Source: Lactobacillus gigeriorum DSM 23908 = CRBIP 24.85 (GTDB taxonomy: Bacteria; Bacillota; Bacilli; Lactobacillales; Lactobacillaceae). From it: DNA of 64,000 nucleotides. Both the position numbers and the translations under genes were made by a program. The notes beneath the pieces were generated by a model. That model was not told the origin of the DNA. It did no database searches and worked only from the letters and a program-made list of their open reading frames with translations. Below are positions 29,270 through 38,798 of this stretch, in pieces; the first letter of the stretch is position 1, and every line of letters starts with the position of its first letter. The DNA is taken from the NCBI RefSeq assembly GCF_000296855.1, contig NZ_CAKC01000093.1, positions 90,018 through 154,017 on the forward strand. The letters run 5' to 3'.

Positions 29270-30556
29270 TTAATCCTCTAACTTTTCCATGACTAATTTC
29301 ATATCATTAATGTCAGTTAAGCTCAAATCGATAACCTTACCATCAGCTAGGCGCTTAATGTTAAGCAACCCTTCTTCTAATTCTTTAGCACCTAAGGTAA
29401 TAACGTATTTTGCATTTACGCGGTCTGCTTTCTTAAATTGCGCTTTAAGCTTCTTTTGATCGACATCGAATTGAGCACTGTAACCTTGGTTACGAATTGA
29501 ACGGGCAATTTCAACAGCCTTAAAGCTAGTTTCATCGCCAATATTAGTAATGAAGAAATCAATTCCTTGATCACTGAATAATTCCGGATTTTGTTTTTGC
29601 AAAACCAGCATTAAACGTTCTTCTCCAATACCGAAACCAACCGCTGGAGTTTCAGGGCCGTCAAATTCTTCAACCAAGTGATTGTAACGGCCACCGCCTA
29701 AAATTGTAGTAGCTGATTCCCAAAGACTTGGATCGGCAACCATAAATTCAAAAATAATTCCTGTGTAGTAATCCAATCCACGTACTAAATCATCATCAAT
29801 TACATAGTCAATACCTAGTTGCGTAAGCATATTAGTGATTTGCTCAAAATTAGCACGTGATTCGTCATCCAAATAATCCACGATTTTTGGAGCATTTGGC
29901 AAGAATTCTTTATCTTCAGGAGCTTTTGAATCAAGAATACGTAAAGGATTCTTTTCAAGTCTCCGCTTAGAATCATCAGATAGCTTATCTTTTAATGGGG
30001 TAAAATAATTAACCAAAGCATCATGATAATCTTTTCTTACTTGTGCATTACCTAAGGTATTGATATGTAGCTCATAATTCTTGACTCCTAATTCAGCAAG
30101 CAAATCATGCCCCATCATGATGGTTTCCACATCCGCTAATGGATTGTTTGAACCAAAACTTTCTACACCAATTTGATGGAATTCGCGTTGACGACCTGCT
30201 TGCGGACGTTCATAACGGAAAGTTGTTGCAATGTAGTAAACGTTAAATGGTTTAACTACATCAGGTCCATACAACTTATTTTCGACGTAGGCTCTAACTA
30301 CACCAGCTGTTCCTTCTGGACGCAAAGCAATATGACGACCACCTTTATCATTGAAGTCATACATTTCCTTTTCGACAACGTCAGAAGTTTCACCACTTGA
30401 ACGTGAGAAAACTTCATAATTTTCAAAAGTTGGAGTTCTTATTTCATTGTAGTTTGCCCGCTTAAAAAAGTCTTTGGCAATTCGTTCAACTTTATCCCAA
30501 GAACCAGATTGACCAGGCAAAATATCGACTGTTCCTTTTGGCTTTTGTACTCTCAT
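29270..30556 (-). CDS. hisS: histidyl-tRNA synthetase
   Basis: 428 aa class II synthetase. The N-terminal [10 protein letters not shown], motif 2 region [20 protein letters not shown], the histidine-A motif [10 protein letters not shown] and motif 3 GFGIGEERL are present, with a C-terminal anticodon-binding domain. First gene of the hisS-aspS operon; ATG preceded by AAGGATGATAAG. Regulated by the T-box upstream. Confidence 0.97.
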   Translation of the reverse strand: MRVQKPKGTVDILPGQSGSWDKVERIAKDFFKRANYNEIRTPTFENYEVFSRSSGETSDVVEKEMYDFNDKGGRHIALRPEGTAGVVRAYVENKLYGPDVVKPFNVYYIATTFRYERPQAGRQREFHQIGVESFGSNNPLADVETIMMGHDLLAELGVKNYELHINTLGNAQVRKDYHDALVNYFTPLKDKLSDDSKRRLEKNPLRILDSKAPEDKEFLPNAPKIVDYLDDESRANFEQITNMLTQLGIDYVIDDDLVRGLDYYTGIIFEFMVADPSLWESATTILGGGRYNHLVEEFDGPETPAVGFGIGEERLMLVLQKQNPELFSDQGIDFFITNIGDETSFKAVEIARSIRNQGYSAQFDVDQKKLKAQFKKADRVNAKYVITLGAKELEEGLLNIKRLADGKVIDLSLTDINDMKLVMEKLED

Positions 30557-30579
30557 CTTATCATCCTTTATTTTTATTT

Positions 30580-30795
30580 AAAAAGCACCCTTGAACTTAA
30601 TCAAGGGCGCTTCAATTAGCACGGTACCACCTTATACTTGCTGCGATTAACGCTCGCGAAACGAACCAATTATCTGTTAAAGGTGTCACAGATTGCGGCT
30701 CATCCATTCTTTCACCGATATGAATGGTCTCTGAAAATGGCCTTGCTAATCTCCAGTCTTTGTCATCGATAATTCTTTTATAGCTTATATTTTTA
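30580..30795 (-). promoter_or_regulatory. T-box riboswitch of hisS-aspS
   Basis: Leftward T-box motif GGTGGTACCGTG at 30620-30631. Terminator stem AGCGCCCTTGA / TTCAAGGGTGCT with a T run at 30581-30612. The stem I distal helix AGATT / AATCT places the specifier loop at GTGACACC. There GAC (Asp, followed by the usual purine A) and CAC (His) overlap within GACAC (30683-30687). Uncharged tRNA-Asp, and perhaps tRNA-His, should turn on the operon. Confidence 0.88.
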
Positions 30796-30827
30796 AGTTA
30801 ACAAAGTCAACCTTTGAAAGCGGATTA

Positions 30828-31268
30828 TTATTCTAAATCAAAAACTATTGTAAATGGTCCATCATTTTCCAGTTCAACTTTCATGTCTGCACCAAATTTA
30901 CCGGTTTCAACCTTAAAACCAGCTTGCTCTAATTCATGGTTGAATTCTTGCCATAATTCTTTTGACTTAGGTGGGCGCATAGCATCAGTAAAACTTGGAC
31001 GATTTCCCTTCTTGGTACTTGCTAAGAGTGTAAACTGACTAACGCTCAAGATCTCACCATTAACATCTTTCAATGCGAGATTGGTTTTACCTGCTTCATC
31101 TTCGAAGATTCGCATCTTAGCAATTTTATCAGCAGCTTTTTTGACATCAGCCAATTCATCGCCTTCTTTTAAGCCGACTAAAAGGAGCAGCCCCTTTTTA
31201 ATTTGACCTACTACCTCACCGTCTATTCTAACGGCAGCATGATTGACTCTTTGAATTACAACTCGCAT
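30828..31268 (-). CDS. dtd: D-aminoacyl-tRNA deacylase
   Basis: 146 aa. The conserved SQFTLLA and NRPSFTDAM motifs, plus the C-terminal [10 protein letters not shown] (Gly-cisPro region), mark the DTD fold that hydrolyses D-aa-tRNA and mischarged Gly-tRNA-Ala. The start shares TAATG with the rsh stop, so the two are translationally coupled, a common Firmicute pair. Confidence 0.96.
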   Translation of the reverse strand: MRVVIQRVNHAAVRIDGEVVGQIKKGLLLLVGLKEGDELADVKKAADKIAKMRIFEDEAGKTNLALKDVNGEILSVSQFTLLASTKKGNRPSFTDAMRPPKSKELWQEFNHELEQAGFKVETGKFGADMKVELENDGPFTIVFDLE

Positions 31269-33505
31269 TAATTATCAGACCTCTTAGTTTCATATACATC
31301 GGCAATATCACGCAACTTACTCAAAATATCATCCAACTGCTTACTGTTGGCAACTGAAACAGTCGTATAAATATGAGCAATGTTTTCGTCATTCACCTTA
31401 CCAGAAATATTGTTGATGTTCTTGGTCAAAGAATTCAACTTGTTAATAACGTCACTCAATAAATTGCCACGATTATAACCAAAAATTTCAATATTAGCAT
31501 TGAATGATTGCAAGCTCTTGTCTTCAACATTTTCCCATTCTACATCGATTAAACGACCTTGAGCATGAGCTTCACGGGTAATATTACGACAATCCATCCG
31601 GTGAATTGTTACTCCCCGACCCTTAGTAACATAACCAATAATTTCATCCCCAGGAACAGGGTTACAACATTTAGCCAAATGCAGCATCAAATCGCTAACA
31701 CCTTGAATCATAACCCCATTTTTATGCTTAATCTTCATTGAAGACGAATTGTTTTGCTTGCGTTCTTCATGAGCAGCCTGCTGTCCAGAATTTAAAATTT
31801 CTTGCTCAAGCTTCTTTTGGCGCTCTTCTTCATCTTTACGACGAATATCAAGCGTTAAGCGATTGTAAACGCCAATCGCTGATTGATCACCAAAACCAAT
31901 TGCTGCGAATAATTCATCGGCTGTACGGAAATTGAAGTTTTCGGACAATTTTTCAAGATGGTCTTTATCCAAAAATTCTTTCGGATTCAATCCGTGCTCA
32001 CGCAATAGGTTTGCCACCTCTTGTTGACCACGTTGAATACTGTCTTCACGATCAAGCGTCTTGAAGTAGCGTCTAATCTTGTTTCTAGCTCTTGAAGTCT
32101 TAACAATATCTACCCAGTCTCTTGAAGGTGTAGCATTAGACTGCGTCATGATCTCGATTACATCACCATTTTTGAGTTTATAATCAAGTGGCACTAACTT
32201 ATTATTTACCTTCGCACCTACTGCATGACTACCGACTTGGGTATGAATTTCGTAAGCGAAATCAAGCGTTACTGAGCCTTTTGGCAACTCATAGACTTCA
32301 CCTTTGGGCGTGAAAACATAAACACGATCAGAGAAAATATCGCTTTTCACGCTTCGCATGAATTCATCGGCATCTTTAGTTTCATCTTTTAATTCCAAGA
32401 TTTCGCGAACCATATCTAGCTTCTCACCAGACGTCGATGGTTTAACCCCAGAAAAGTTGCCACGTTTGTATGCCCAGTGTGCCGCCACACCGTATTCTGC
32501 AACTTCGTGCATTTGTTCGGTTCTGATTTGGATTTCAAGTGGCTTACCACCAGGTCCAATAATCGTGGTGTGCAACGATTGATAACCGTTTACCTTTGGT
32601 ACGGCAATATAGTCCTTAAAGCGCCCTGGCATTGGCTTCCATTCAGTATGAACTGCTCCCAAAACAGCATAACAGTCACGAACGTTTTTAACCAAAACTC
32701 TAACTGCCAACAAATCATAAATATCTTCAAAATCCTTATGCTTGTTAACCATCTTTTTGTAGATTGAATAAATATGTTTTGGACGGCCGTATATTTGATA
32801 TTGAATTCCTAAACTGTCAAGCGTCTTTTTCATTACTGAGATAGCATCAGAAATATAACGTTCACGTTCACTACGCTTGACGTCCATTAAACCTACAATT
32901 CGGTAATATGCATCAGGATTCAAATAGTGAAAACTGATGTCTTCAAGTTCCCACTTAATCGAACCAATACCCAAGCGATCAGCAAGTGGGGCATAAATAT
33001 CCATCGTTTCAGAAGCAATCCGTCTTTGCTTATCAGGTCGCAAATGCTCTAGCGTGTGCATATTGTGCAATCTGTCAGCCAGTTTAACCATAATTACTCG
33101 CAGATCCTTAGCCATGGCAATCAACATTTTACGGTGATTTTCAGCTAAAAATTCTTGATGCGACTGATATTGATACTTATTTAATTTAGTTACGCCATCA
33201 ACGATAAAAGCCACATCTTCCCCAAAAATATTCTTGATATCATCGTTGGTTACTGGAGTATCTTCAACCGTATCATGCAAAAAACCAGCAGCAATCGTAT
33301 CAGGATCCAAACCTAAATTAGCTAGAGTACCAGCAACTTGAGTTGGGTGAATAATATACGGTTGGCCTGAAGCACGAAATTGCCCTTCATGCGCCTTATT
33401 TGCAAAATCATATGCATGTTCAACAAACGCAAGTTGCTCTTCATTCATATATTTTTTACAAGCAGCTATTACCTGCTCATAGGTCATTTCTACGTATTTT
33501 GACAT
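31268..33505 (-). CDS. relA: RelA/SpoT homologue (bifunctional (p)ppGpp synthetase/hydrolase)
   Basis: 745 aa from [12 protein letters not shown]; an ATG three codons further upstream is also possible (AAGGG lies 9-10 nt before the chosen one). HD hydrolase site ([19 protein letters not shown]), synthetase domain ([11 protein letters not shown] linker, [26 protein letters not shown]), TGS domain ([18 protein letters not shown]), then the zinc-finger/CC region ([21 protein letters not shown]) and a C-terminal ACT domain. This is a full-length Rsh, so it both makes and breaks the alarmone. Confidence 0.96.
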   Translation of the reverse strand: MSKYVEMTYEQVIAACKKYMNEEQLAFVEHAYDFANKAHEGQFRASGQPYIIHPTQVAGTLANLGLDPDTIAAGFLHDTVEDTPVTNDDIKNIFGEDVAFIVDGVTKLNKYQYQSHQEFLAENHRKMLIAMAKDLRVIMVKLADRLHNMHTLEHLRPDKQRRIASETMDIYAPLADRLGIGSIKWELEDISFHYLNPDAYYRIVGLMDVKRSERERYISDAISVMKKTLDSLGIQYQIYGRPKHIYSIYKKMVNKHKDFEDIYDLLAVRVLVKNVRDCYAVLGAVHTEWKPMPGRFKDYIAVPKVNGYQSLHTTIIGPGGKPLEIQIRTEQMHEVAEYGVAAHWAYKRGNFSGVKPSTSGEKLDMVREILELKDETKDADEFMRSVKSDIFSDRVYVFTPKGEVYELPKGSVTLDFAYEIHTQVGSHAVGAKVNNKLVPLDYKLKNGDVIEIMTQSNATPSRDWVDIVKTSRARNKIRRYFKTLDREDSIQRGQQEVANLLREHGLNPKEFLDKDHLEKLSENFNFRTADELFAAIGFGDQSAIGVYNRLTLDIRRKDEEERQKKLEQEILNSGQQAAHEERKQNNSSSMKIKHKNGVMIQGVSDLMLHLAKCCNPVPGDEIIGYVTKGRGVTIHRMDCRNITREAHAQGRLIDVEWENVEDKSLQSFNANIEIFGYNRGNLLSDVINKLNSLTKNINNISGKVNDENIAHIYTTVSVANSKQLDDILSKLRDIADVYETKRSDN

Positions 33506-33519
33506 ATCATTCATCCCTT

Positions 33520-33879
33520 CTAACGATATAACCGCGTCATTTTTCCGATTGCTTCAAAAATTAAATAGATCAAGCCAAAAATCAAATTATAGCTTGCAAA
33601 TCTAGGCATAATTGCCAAGCAAAATAAAGCAGGAAGGAGCAACAACCACCAATTAGCAAGTTTTAACTCAAGGATCAATTTGCCAACATGGTAGCTGAAC
33701 AGGCTATTGATTATTAAAAACAACAATCCTACTCGCCAAACTACCTGTACTCTAAATAAACTAAAGATATATGGCATCGCCATTATTAACAAACTCCACC
33801 AAATAATTGGCATCGCCTTATAAGTGTTCAACCGTTTAATAAAGGGCTGATTAAGAATTCGATCTTTGAGTTTTTGCAT
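33520..33879 (-). CDS. small membrane protein, function unknown
   Basis: 119 aa with about four hydrophobic segments (roughly residues 24-41, 49-63, 70-88 and 92-110) and basic ends. I do not recognise the family. It sits between prmA and rsh on the same strand, 15-25 bp before rsh, so it is probably co-transcribed with the stress-response gene. Confidence 0.7.
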   Translation of the reverse strand: MQKLKDRILNQPFIKRLNTYKAMPIIWWSLLIMAMPYIFSLFRVQVVWRVGLLFLIINSLFSYHVGKLILELKLANWWLLLLPALFCLAIMPRFASYNLIFGLIYLIFEAIGKMTRLYR

Positions 33880-33926
33880 TAGTAATTCTTATCCTTCTTA
33901 TCGCTAATTTTTAATATTTTACCACA

Positions 33927-34871
33927 CTATTGTGGCTTGCGGGTAATAACTAGCCCAATCCAACGATCTTCACGCATTGTGAGATTGATCTTAAAACCAT
34001 GTTCATCCAAAGCAGTTTCAATCTTAGGCAATTGTAGGTAGTCGATTCCTGAAAAAATAATCTTTCCACCTTCTGCGAGATGTTCATCAAGTTGTGGAAT
34101 TAAATCTAATAGGATTTCGGCCAAGATGTTCGCTACAATCAAATCAAACTTACCATCAACATCAGCTAGCAAACTAGTTTTCTTAGTCTTAATATTGGTT
34201 AAATTATTTAGCCCAGCATTTTCTTTAGTAGCAGTCATGGATTCATCGGAAATGTCAGTTGCTAGTACTTCTTTTGCCCCTAGCTTTGCGGCCGCTATTG
34301 CTAAAATTCCAGAACCAGTACCAACATCAGCAACTTTTGCAGGGAAGGTTAAGTTGCGTTCAATTCCCATCAATGCCAATTGAGTCGTTTGGTGGTTTCC
34401 AGTACCAAAGGCTAAACCTGGATCTAACTTAATGATCGCTTGATCAGGAAATGCTGGTTGGTAGTCTTTCCATTCAGGTACAACGGCTAAGTGGCGTGAA
34501 AATTGAATTACATGATAATACTTTTGCCAAGCCGTATTCCAATCTTGATCAGCAATATAAGAATATGTGATTTTGACCTGACCAATTGCTAAGCCGTATG
34601 AAGCAAGTTCTTCCAATTTTGCTTGGTATTGTTTTACCAGTCCTTCAGCATCTGCTTCTTGATCAAAATATGCTAAAAATTGTAAATCTTCAGGTAGATC
34701 CTTAATTTCATCCATTTCGACAACCGTTGAATCATGAAGCCACCCTGCTTGTTCAAAATCGCTCCGCTTTCTTGCCTCTGTTCCTAAGGCATGCAAAACG
34801 TCTTGACTATAAATACTTAAAGCGTCTTCGACCTCATGGCTAGTTTCAATTTTAATAACTAGTAATTTCAT
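33927..34871 (-). CDS. prmA: ribosomal protein L11 methyltransferase
   Basis: 314 aa from the ATG preceded by AAAGTAGG (a TTG codon just upstream is ignored). N-terminal L11-recognition domain, then LDPGLAFGTGNHQTT and the SAM motif VADVGTGSGILAIAAAKLGA near residue 177, and NILAEILLDL. It trimethylates L11. First gene of the prmA - membrane protein - rsh - dtd unit. Confidence 0.95.
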   Translation of the reverse strand: MKLLVIKIETSHEVEDALSIYSQDVLHALGTEARKRSDFEQAGWLHDSTVVEMDEIKDLPEDLQFLAYFDQEADAEGLVKQYQAKLEELASYGLAIGQVKITYSYIADQDWNTAWQKYYHVIQFSRHLAVVPEWKDYQPAFPDQAIIKLDPGLAFGTGNHQTTQLALMGIERNLTFPAKVADVGTGSGILAIAAAKLGAKEVLATDISDESMTATKENAGLNNLTNIKTKKTSLLADVDGKFDLIVANILAEILLDLIPQLDEHLAEGGKIIFSGIDYLQLPKIETALDEHGFKINLTMREDRWIGLVITRKPQ

Positions 34872-34937
34872 CAATAAACCTACTTTCTTTCACATCTTAT
34901 TATAAAATGGTACCATTATTTTTTGGGTGATGAACAA

Positions 34938-35444
34938 ATGTCTAAGAAAAAGAAAAAAGATAAACTCGAGAAAACTCTCGTTGAAAAAATCCTTGATCAA
35001 AATAAAATCAAATATCGTCAAGCACAATTCGAATTCCACGAAGATAGCGGTGGCGTTGCGCAAATGGACACTTCTATTCTAGAAGAGAAAGAACGTTTAG
35101 TCTACAAAACGCTTGTATGCCTAGGTAACAAAACCGGTCCAATCGTAGGCGTGATTCCTATTCCAGAACATTTAAGCATGAAAAAATTAGCCAAAATTTC
35201 TGGCAATAAAAAATGTGAAATGTTGCCTTTGAAAGATTTACAAAAAACGACTGGCTATGTTCACGGTGCTAATACCCCGATTGGAATCTACTTCAACCAT
35301 CATCTTCCTATTTATCTTGACCAACATATGATGAATGAACCTGAAATCGCCGTTTCAAGTGGCGAAGTCGGTCGAAGCATTTTTATTAATCCTCAGGACT
35401 TAGCCAAATTCTGTCATGCCGACTTTTATGATTTAACGGAATAG
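34938..35444 (+). CDS. YbaK/EbsC-type aminoacyl-tRNA deacylase
   Basis: 168 aa from ATG (MSKKKKKDKLEK), with GGGTGAT upstream; a TTG five codons earlier is less likely. The YbaK/ProX fold shows in VYKTLVCLGNKTGPIVGVIP, LAKISGNKKCEMLPLKDLQKTTGYVHGANTPIG and the C-terminal SSGEVGRSIFINPQDL. Members hydrolyse Cys-tRNA-Pro or related mischarged species. The very basic N-terminus (KKKKKDK) is unusual and may help RNA binding. Confidence 0.9.
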   Translation: MSKKKKKDKLEKTLVEKILDQNKIKYRQAQFEFHEDSGGVAQMDTSILEEKERLVYKTLVCLGNKTGPIVGVIPIPEHLSMKKLAKISGNKKCEMLPLKDLQKTTGYVHGANTPIGIYFNHHLPIYLDQHMMNEPEIAVSSGEVGRSIFINPQDLAKFCHADFYDLTE

Positions 35445-35510
35445 TCTTATTATTTATCTTAATAGTGCTATACTTATCATTAAAGTATTATCACGAAGAA
35501 GATGAATGAA

Positions 35511-35594
35511 ATGAACCTTCCCTTAACAATTTTGGGATTTTTCCTTGCTATGTTGGCAGTTTTCGCAGTCGTGATTATTGCTTTTGGCAAATAA
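35511..35594 (+). CDS. possible single-pass membrane micropeptide
   Basis: 27 codons: M-N-L-P then a 20-residue hydrophobic helix and a final lysine; an in-frame ATG 9 bp upstream would give 30 aa. GAAGAAG lies at a suitable distance. A -10-like TATACT is at 35469-35474 and a strong hairpin terminator follows 6 bp after the stop, so it has the full layout of a small gene. Could also be chance or a type I toxin-like peptide; no partner RNA is visible. Low certainty. Confidence 0.4.
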   Translation: MNLPLTILGFFLAMLAVFAVVIIAFGK

Positions 35595-35600
35595 GAAAAA

Positions 35601-35640
35601 AGAGAAAACGCATTAAACAATTTGCGTTTTCTCTTTTTGT
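35601..35640. terminator. bidirectional terminator between the micropeptide and the LysM gene
   Basis: Perfect 12-bp stem AGAGAAAACGCA / TGCGTTTTCTCT. A T run follows on the right and an A run (T on the other strand) precedes on the left. It also ends the leftward LysM gene, whose stop is at 35644. Confidence 0.9.
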
Positions 35641-35643
35641 TTG

Positions 35644-38600
35644 CTATTTACTGTTGATCAATTGATCAATTTCAGCTTGAGTCTTATTTAGATCCTGAGC
35701 TGGATCAATTGCTGGCCATTCATCGAAGTATTTAAGAATTTGCTTATACTTGTCATCTGCTAATTCCCAGAAAAAATCAGTCATTGAAACATAGTATTTC
35801 TTGTAGCCATATTCGGCTTCTTTAATATTACCAATGATAGCAGCAGCTGTCATATATTGATTTTCGAAGTCGATTACATTAGTAAAGTGCCCGCTCAAAC
35901 CTTTAGTATCAGTAAATAAATCTTTGTAATATCTAATACCTTCTTGTAAGTCTAAGTTGACAAAAATGTCAGCTAAGTATTCTGGAGTTAATCGTTTAGC
36001 TACTGTTGGTACATTATATGATGGGAAGTAATTTTCATTGGTTCCTTTAATAATTGCAGTTGGAATTAGCTTAGATGCGACTGTTCCCAAATGAGTATAA
36101 GCCTGATATTTTGGAATCAAACCTGCTTCATATTCCGCAAGAGCGTGAACAACCATCATAGCTTTTCTACGATCGCTAACCTCTGGAGTTTCATAATCTT
36201 TAAGACCAATTGCATGACGCATTAAGTTCATATCTTCGCGTGCACGATTAGTATACGCATCACTTAACTCAATTAAAGGCTTAAGAGCTTCTACCTCTTC
36301 GTCTGTTGGAACCGTATCAATTAACTCACTATCTTTACCGAATAAGTTACCTTTTCCAGCATCTAATTGTGCACGAATTCTCGCCTTAATGCTATCTAAA
36401 GCATTTTGCATCTTAGTGTATTCTGGCGTTCCTACTTGTAAGTAATCTTCGACACTCTTAAAGTTATCGTAAACTTTATCATCTGGATTAGTAGGGATCA
36501 TTTGGCTAACCAATTTTGCACGATCAACTATTTGGTCAAGAGTAGAAGTTCTATTACCATTTTCATCAGCTAATTGAACGTAAGTTGGAGAGCCGGGTAC
36601 TTGTAAACGATCAAGTTCATTCTTAGCATCAATTCTAGCTTGTGCTTCAGCTTGATATTCTTTGATTGCTTCTGCATTTTCCTTCTTAACTAGATCAAGG
36701 TTGTCCTTAAATTCTGGTGCATAAACAATGTATTGAACACTATTTGGATCAGATGGTCTCACTTTTTCCATTTGATCAACTAATTGTTGAGTTCTACTTA
36801 CAGAATCATGATCTGGAAGTGTTCCTGAATTAAGAATTGCTTTTGCTTCAGCTAAAACATCATCATATAGTTTTTTAGAGTTTGCTAATTCAGTACTCCT
36901 TGTCTTATAAAATTCAACCCAATATTTTAACATAGCAATTTGACTCTTGATCCCAGTTTCATTTGCAGCATTAGAATTATCAAGAGTTTGTTGCCCAGAT
37001 CTAGTTTGTGCTCCTAAAACTTGTTTTGCCGATGGATCCGTTGAAGTATTCATAATTGCATTCGATGCATTAACCAAATCTTGAAGTTCGGCTAGCAATT
37101 TATCCTTATTAGTCAAAGTCTTACCATCAAGACTAGCTTTTGCGTCGGTTAATGCCTTTGCTAATTTATCTGCATCAGCTTGACTGAGTAGCGGATTATT
37201 TAACCCGTTTTGCGCTTGGGTAAGTGCTGTATCATATGCACTCTTCTTATCACCTGAAGCATTCTTATATAAGTCGGTTTCTTTAGTAGCAGTACTATCA
37301 TCAACAGCTGCTTTTAAGGCACTAATATCAGTTTGTTTGCCGTCTAAGCCTGACTTAGCGTCTTTCAATTTACTGAGAGCTTGGTCAACCTCTGATTGTT
37401 TAGCATCTTTCTTATTCAAAACTGATTTTGCATCGCTTAAAGCTTGATCAAATGCAGTTTTACTTGCATCCCCTGCATTTTGATAACTTACTTGATTAGT
37501 AACTGCTGAGCTTGAAGCAACTTCATTTGACAAAGCAATCGTATTAACAGGTTCGCTAGGTTTTGTTGTTTCACCGCTACCACTTTGATCCTTGGAGCCT
37601 TGGTCTGTTTTACCTTCACTCGTTCCTGGGGTGGTTTCACTGCTACTACTTTGATCCTTTGAACCTTCGTCTTTACTACCCTCGCTTGTTCCTGGGGTCT
37701 CTTTGCTTGGATCAGTTGTGCTTTCATTCTTGCCTGGAGTAGTTTCACCACTGCCGCTTTGATCCTTGGAGCCTTCATCTGTATTGCCTTCGCTCGTTCC
37801 CGGGGTTTCTTTACTTGGTTCGGTCGTGCCTTCATCCTTGCCTGGGGTAGTTGCCTCACCGCTACCGCTTTGATCCTTGGAACCTTGGTCTGTTTTGCCT
37901 TCACTCGTTCCTGGTGTCTCCTTGCTTGGATCGATTGTACCCTCATCCTTGCCTGGGGTAGTTGCCTCACCGCTACCGCTTTGATCCTTAGAACCTTGGT
38001 CTGTTTTGCCTTCACTCGTTCCTGGTGTTTCTTGGCTTGGAGTGGTGTTAGTGCTATTACCTTGACCTTGTTCATTACCACTTGGATTTACGTTATCATC
38101 AATAACTGGATTGCTTGTTTGATTGTCATTGGTTTGACTTGTTCCAGGAGTAACAACAGGGGTGTTGTTATCAGTAGTTTCGCCTTTTCCATAATTTGTT
38201 TCAGGTACAACTTCAACTGGTGCAACTGGCTTCTTGGGATTAATCTTATCCTTGCTCTTTACCTTATGTTTAGCTACAACCTTGCCTTTAGGGTTTACGA
38301 TCTTGATATCATTACCCTTAAAGTAAATTACAGTACCTACAGGAATATGACGTTCTTCTCCAGGTTTAATCCCGTTCCACTTCATCAACAATTGATACCT
38401 AATATTTAAAGCCTTAGCTACAGCCCAAATCGTATCGCCTTTTTTGAAAACAAATTTGTGATGCTTGTAGTCGATCCGCTTGCGAACATCAGCAACCAAA
38501 TTATAGCGTCTAACTTTGCTAGTACGACTTACTTTCGCTGCTTGAACATTCTGACTAGTGCCAGCTTCTGCTAAACTAGCAGCCAATAATGGAACTACTA

Positions 38601-38652
38601 ATCCCGCTGCTAAATATCTAGAGCGGAATTTCTTTTTATTTTTCTTATTCAT
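35644..38652 (-). CDS. large secreted LysM protein with repeat stalk and FIVAR-like domains
   Basis: 1002 aa. Signal peptide about 1-39 (basic MNKKNKKKFRSR, hydrophobic core, ...NVQAA). LysM domain about 66-112 (FVFKKGDTIWAVAKALNIRY). A low-complexity stalk about 150-365 contains 37-aa repeats beginning ETPGTSEGKTDQGSKDQSGS. Two FIVAR-like three-helix repeats span about 375-520. Then comes a 480-residue helical region I do not recognise. There is no LPXTG anchor, so attachment is presumably by LysM to peptidoglycan. It is probably an extracellular adhesion or surface protein. Start has GAGGTAGC upstream. Confidence 0.85.
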   Translation of the reverse strand: MNKKNKKKFRSRYLAAGLVVPLLAASLAEAGTSQNVQAAKVSRTSKVRRYNLVADVRKRIDYKHHKFVFKKGDTIWAVAKALNIRYQLLMKWNGIKPGEERHIPVGTVIYFKGNDIKIVNPKGKVVAKHKVKSKDKINPKKPVAPVEVVPETNYGKGETTDNNTPVVTPGTSQTNDNQTSNPVIDDNVNPSGNEQGQGNSTNTTPSQETPGTSEGKTDQGSKDQSGSGEATTPGKDEGTIDPSKETPGTSEGKTDQGSKDQSGSGEATTPGKDEGTTEPSKETPGTSEGNTDEGSKDQSGSGETTPGKNESTTDPSKETPGTSEGSKDEGSKDQSSSSETTPGTSEGKTDQGSKDQSGSGETTKPSEPVNTIALSNEVASSSAVTNQVSYQNAGDASKTAFDQALSDAKSVLNKKDAKQSEVDQALSKLKDAKSGLDGKQTDISALKAAVDDSTATKETDLYKNASGDKKSAYDTALTQAQNGLNNPLLSQADADKLAKALTDAKASLDGKTLTNKDKLLAELQDLVNASNAIMNTSTDPSAKQVLGAQTRSGQQTLDNSNAANETGIKSQIAMLKYWVEFYKTRSTELANSKKLYDDVLAEAKAILNSGTLPDHDSVSRTQQLVDQMEKVRPSDPNSVQYIVYAPEFKDNLDLVKKENAEAIKEYQAEAQARIDAKNELDRLQVPGSPTYVQLADENGNRTSTLDQIVDRAKLVSQMIPTNPDDKVYDNFKSVEDYLQVGTPEYTKMQNALDSIKARIRAQLDAGKGNLFGKDSELIDTVPTDEEVEALKPLIELSDAYTNRAREDMNLMRHAIGLKDYETPEVSDRRKAMMVVHALAEYEAGLIPKYQAYTHLGTVASKLIPTAIIKGTNENYFPSYNVPTVAKRLTPEYLADIFVNLDLQEGIRYYKDLFTDTKGLSGHFTNVIDFENQYMTAAAIIGNIKEAEYGYKKYYVSMTDFFWELADDKYKQILKYFDEWPAIDPAQDLNKTQAEIDQLINSK
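37570..38045. repeat. in-frame 111-bp tandem repeats inside the LysM protein stalk
   Basis: About four and a half copies of a 111-bp (37-codon) unit, some shortened to 24-36 codons, coding Gly/Ser/Thr/Glu/Lys-rich stalk. Copies 1 and 2 are nearly identical at the DNA level, so the array is likely to expand and contract by slippage or recombination. Confidence 0.85.
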
Positions 38653-38754
38653 AGCTACCTCGTTAATATAATCATCATCTTATTGATTTCAGTACCAAGA
38701 TTATAACATTATTCAGTATAAATGTATGGTAATAGGCCTTGTAACTGTAATAAA

Positions 38755-38782
38755 AAATCCATTTACTCACATGAGCAAATGG
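38755..38782 (-). terminator. terminator after the ThrE-type gene
   Basis: Stem CCATTTACTC / GAGCAAATGG (one mismatch, CACAT loop region), followed leftward by a T run. It lies 17 bp from the gene end. Confidence 0.7.
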
Positions 38783-38798
38783 TTCTATAAGCATATAG

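Noticed and set aside
35511..35594. Type I toxin (Fst-like) with antisense RNA
   Set aside because: Hydrophobic helix fits, but there is no convergent antisense promoter or the charged tail of Fst toxins; reported only as a possible micropeptide.
37570..38045. Regularly spaced direct repeats that could suggest a CRISPR array
   Set aside because: The repeats are contiguous, protein-coding and in one frame; there are no unique spacers and no cas genes.
37488..38409. Long overlapping open frames on both strands in the LysM-protein stalk
   Set aside because: They arise from the 111-bp in-frame repeats and have highly biased, repetitive composition; the leftward 1002-aa frame with signal peptide and LysM explains the DNA.
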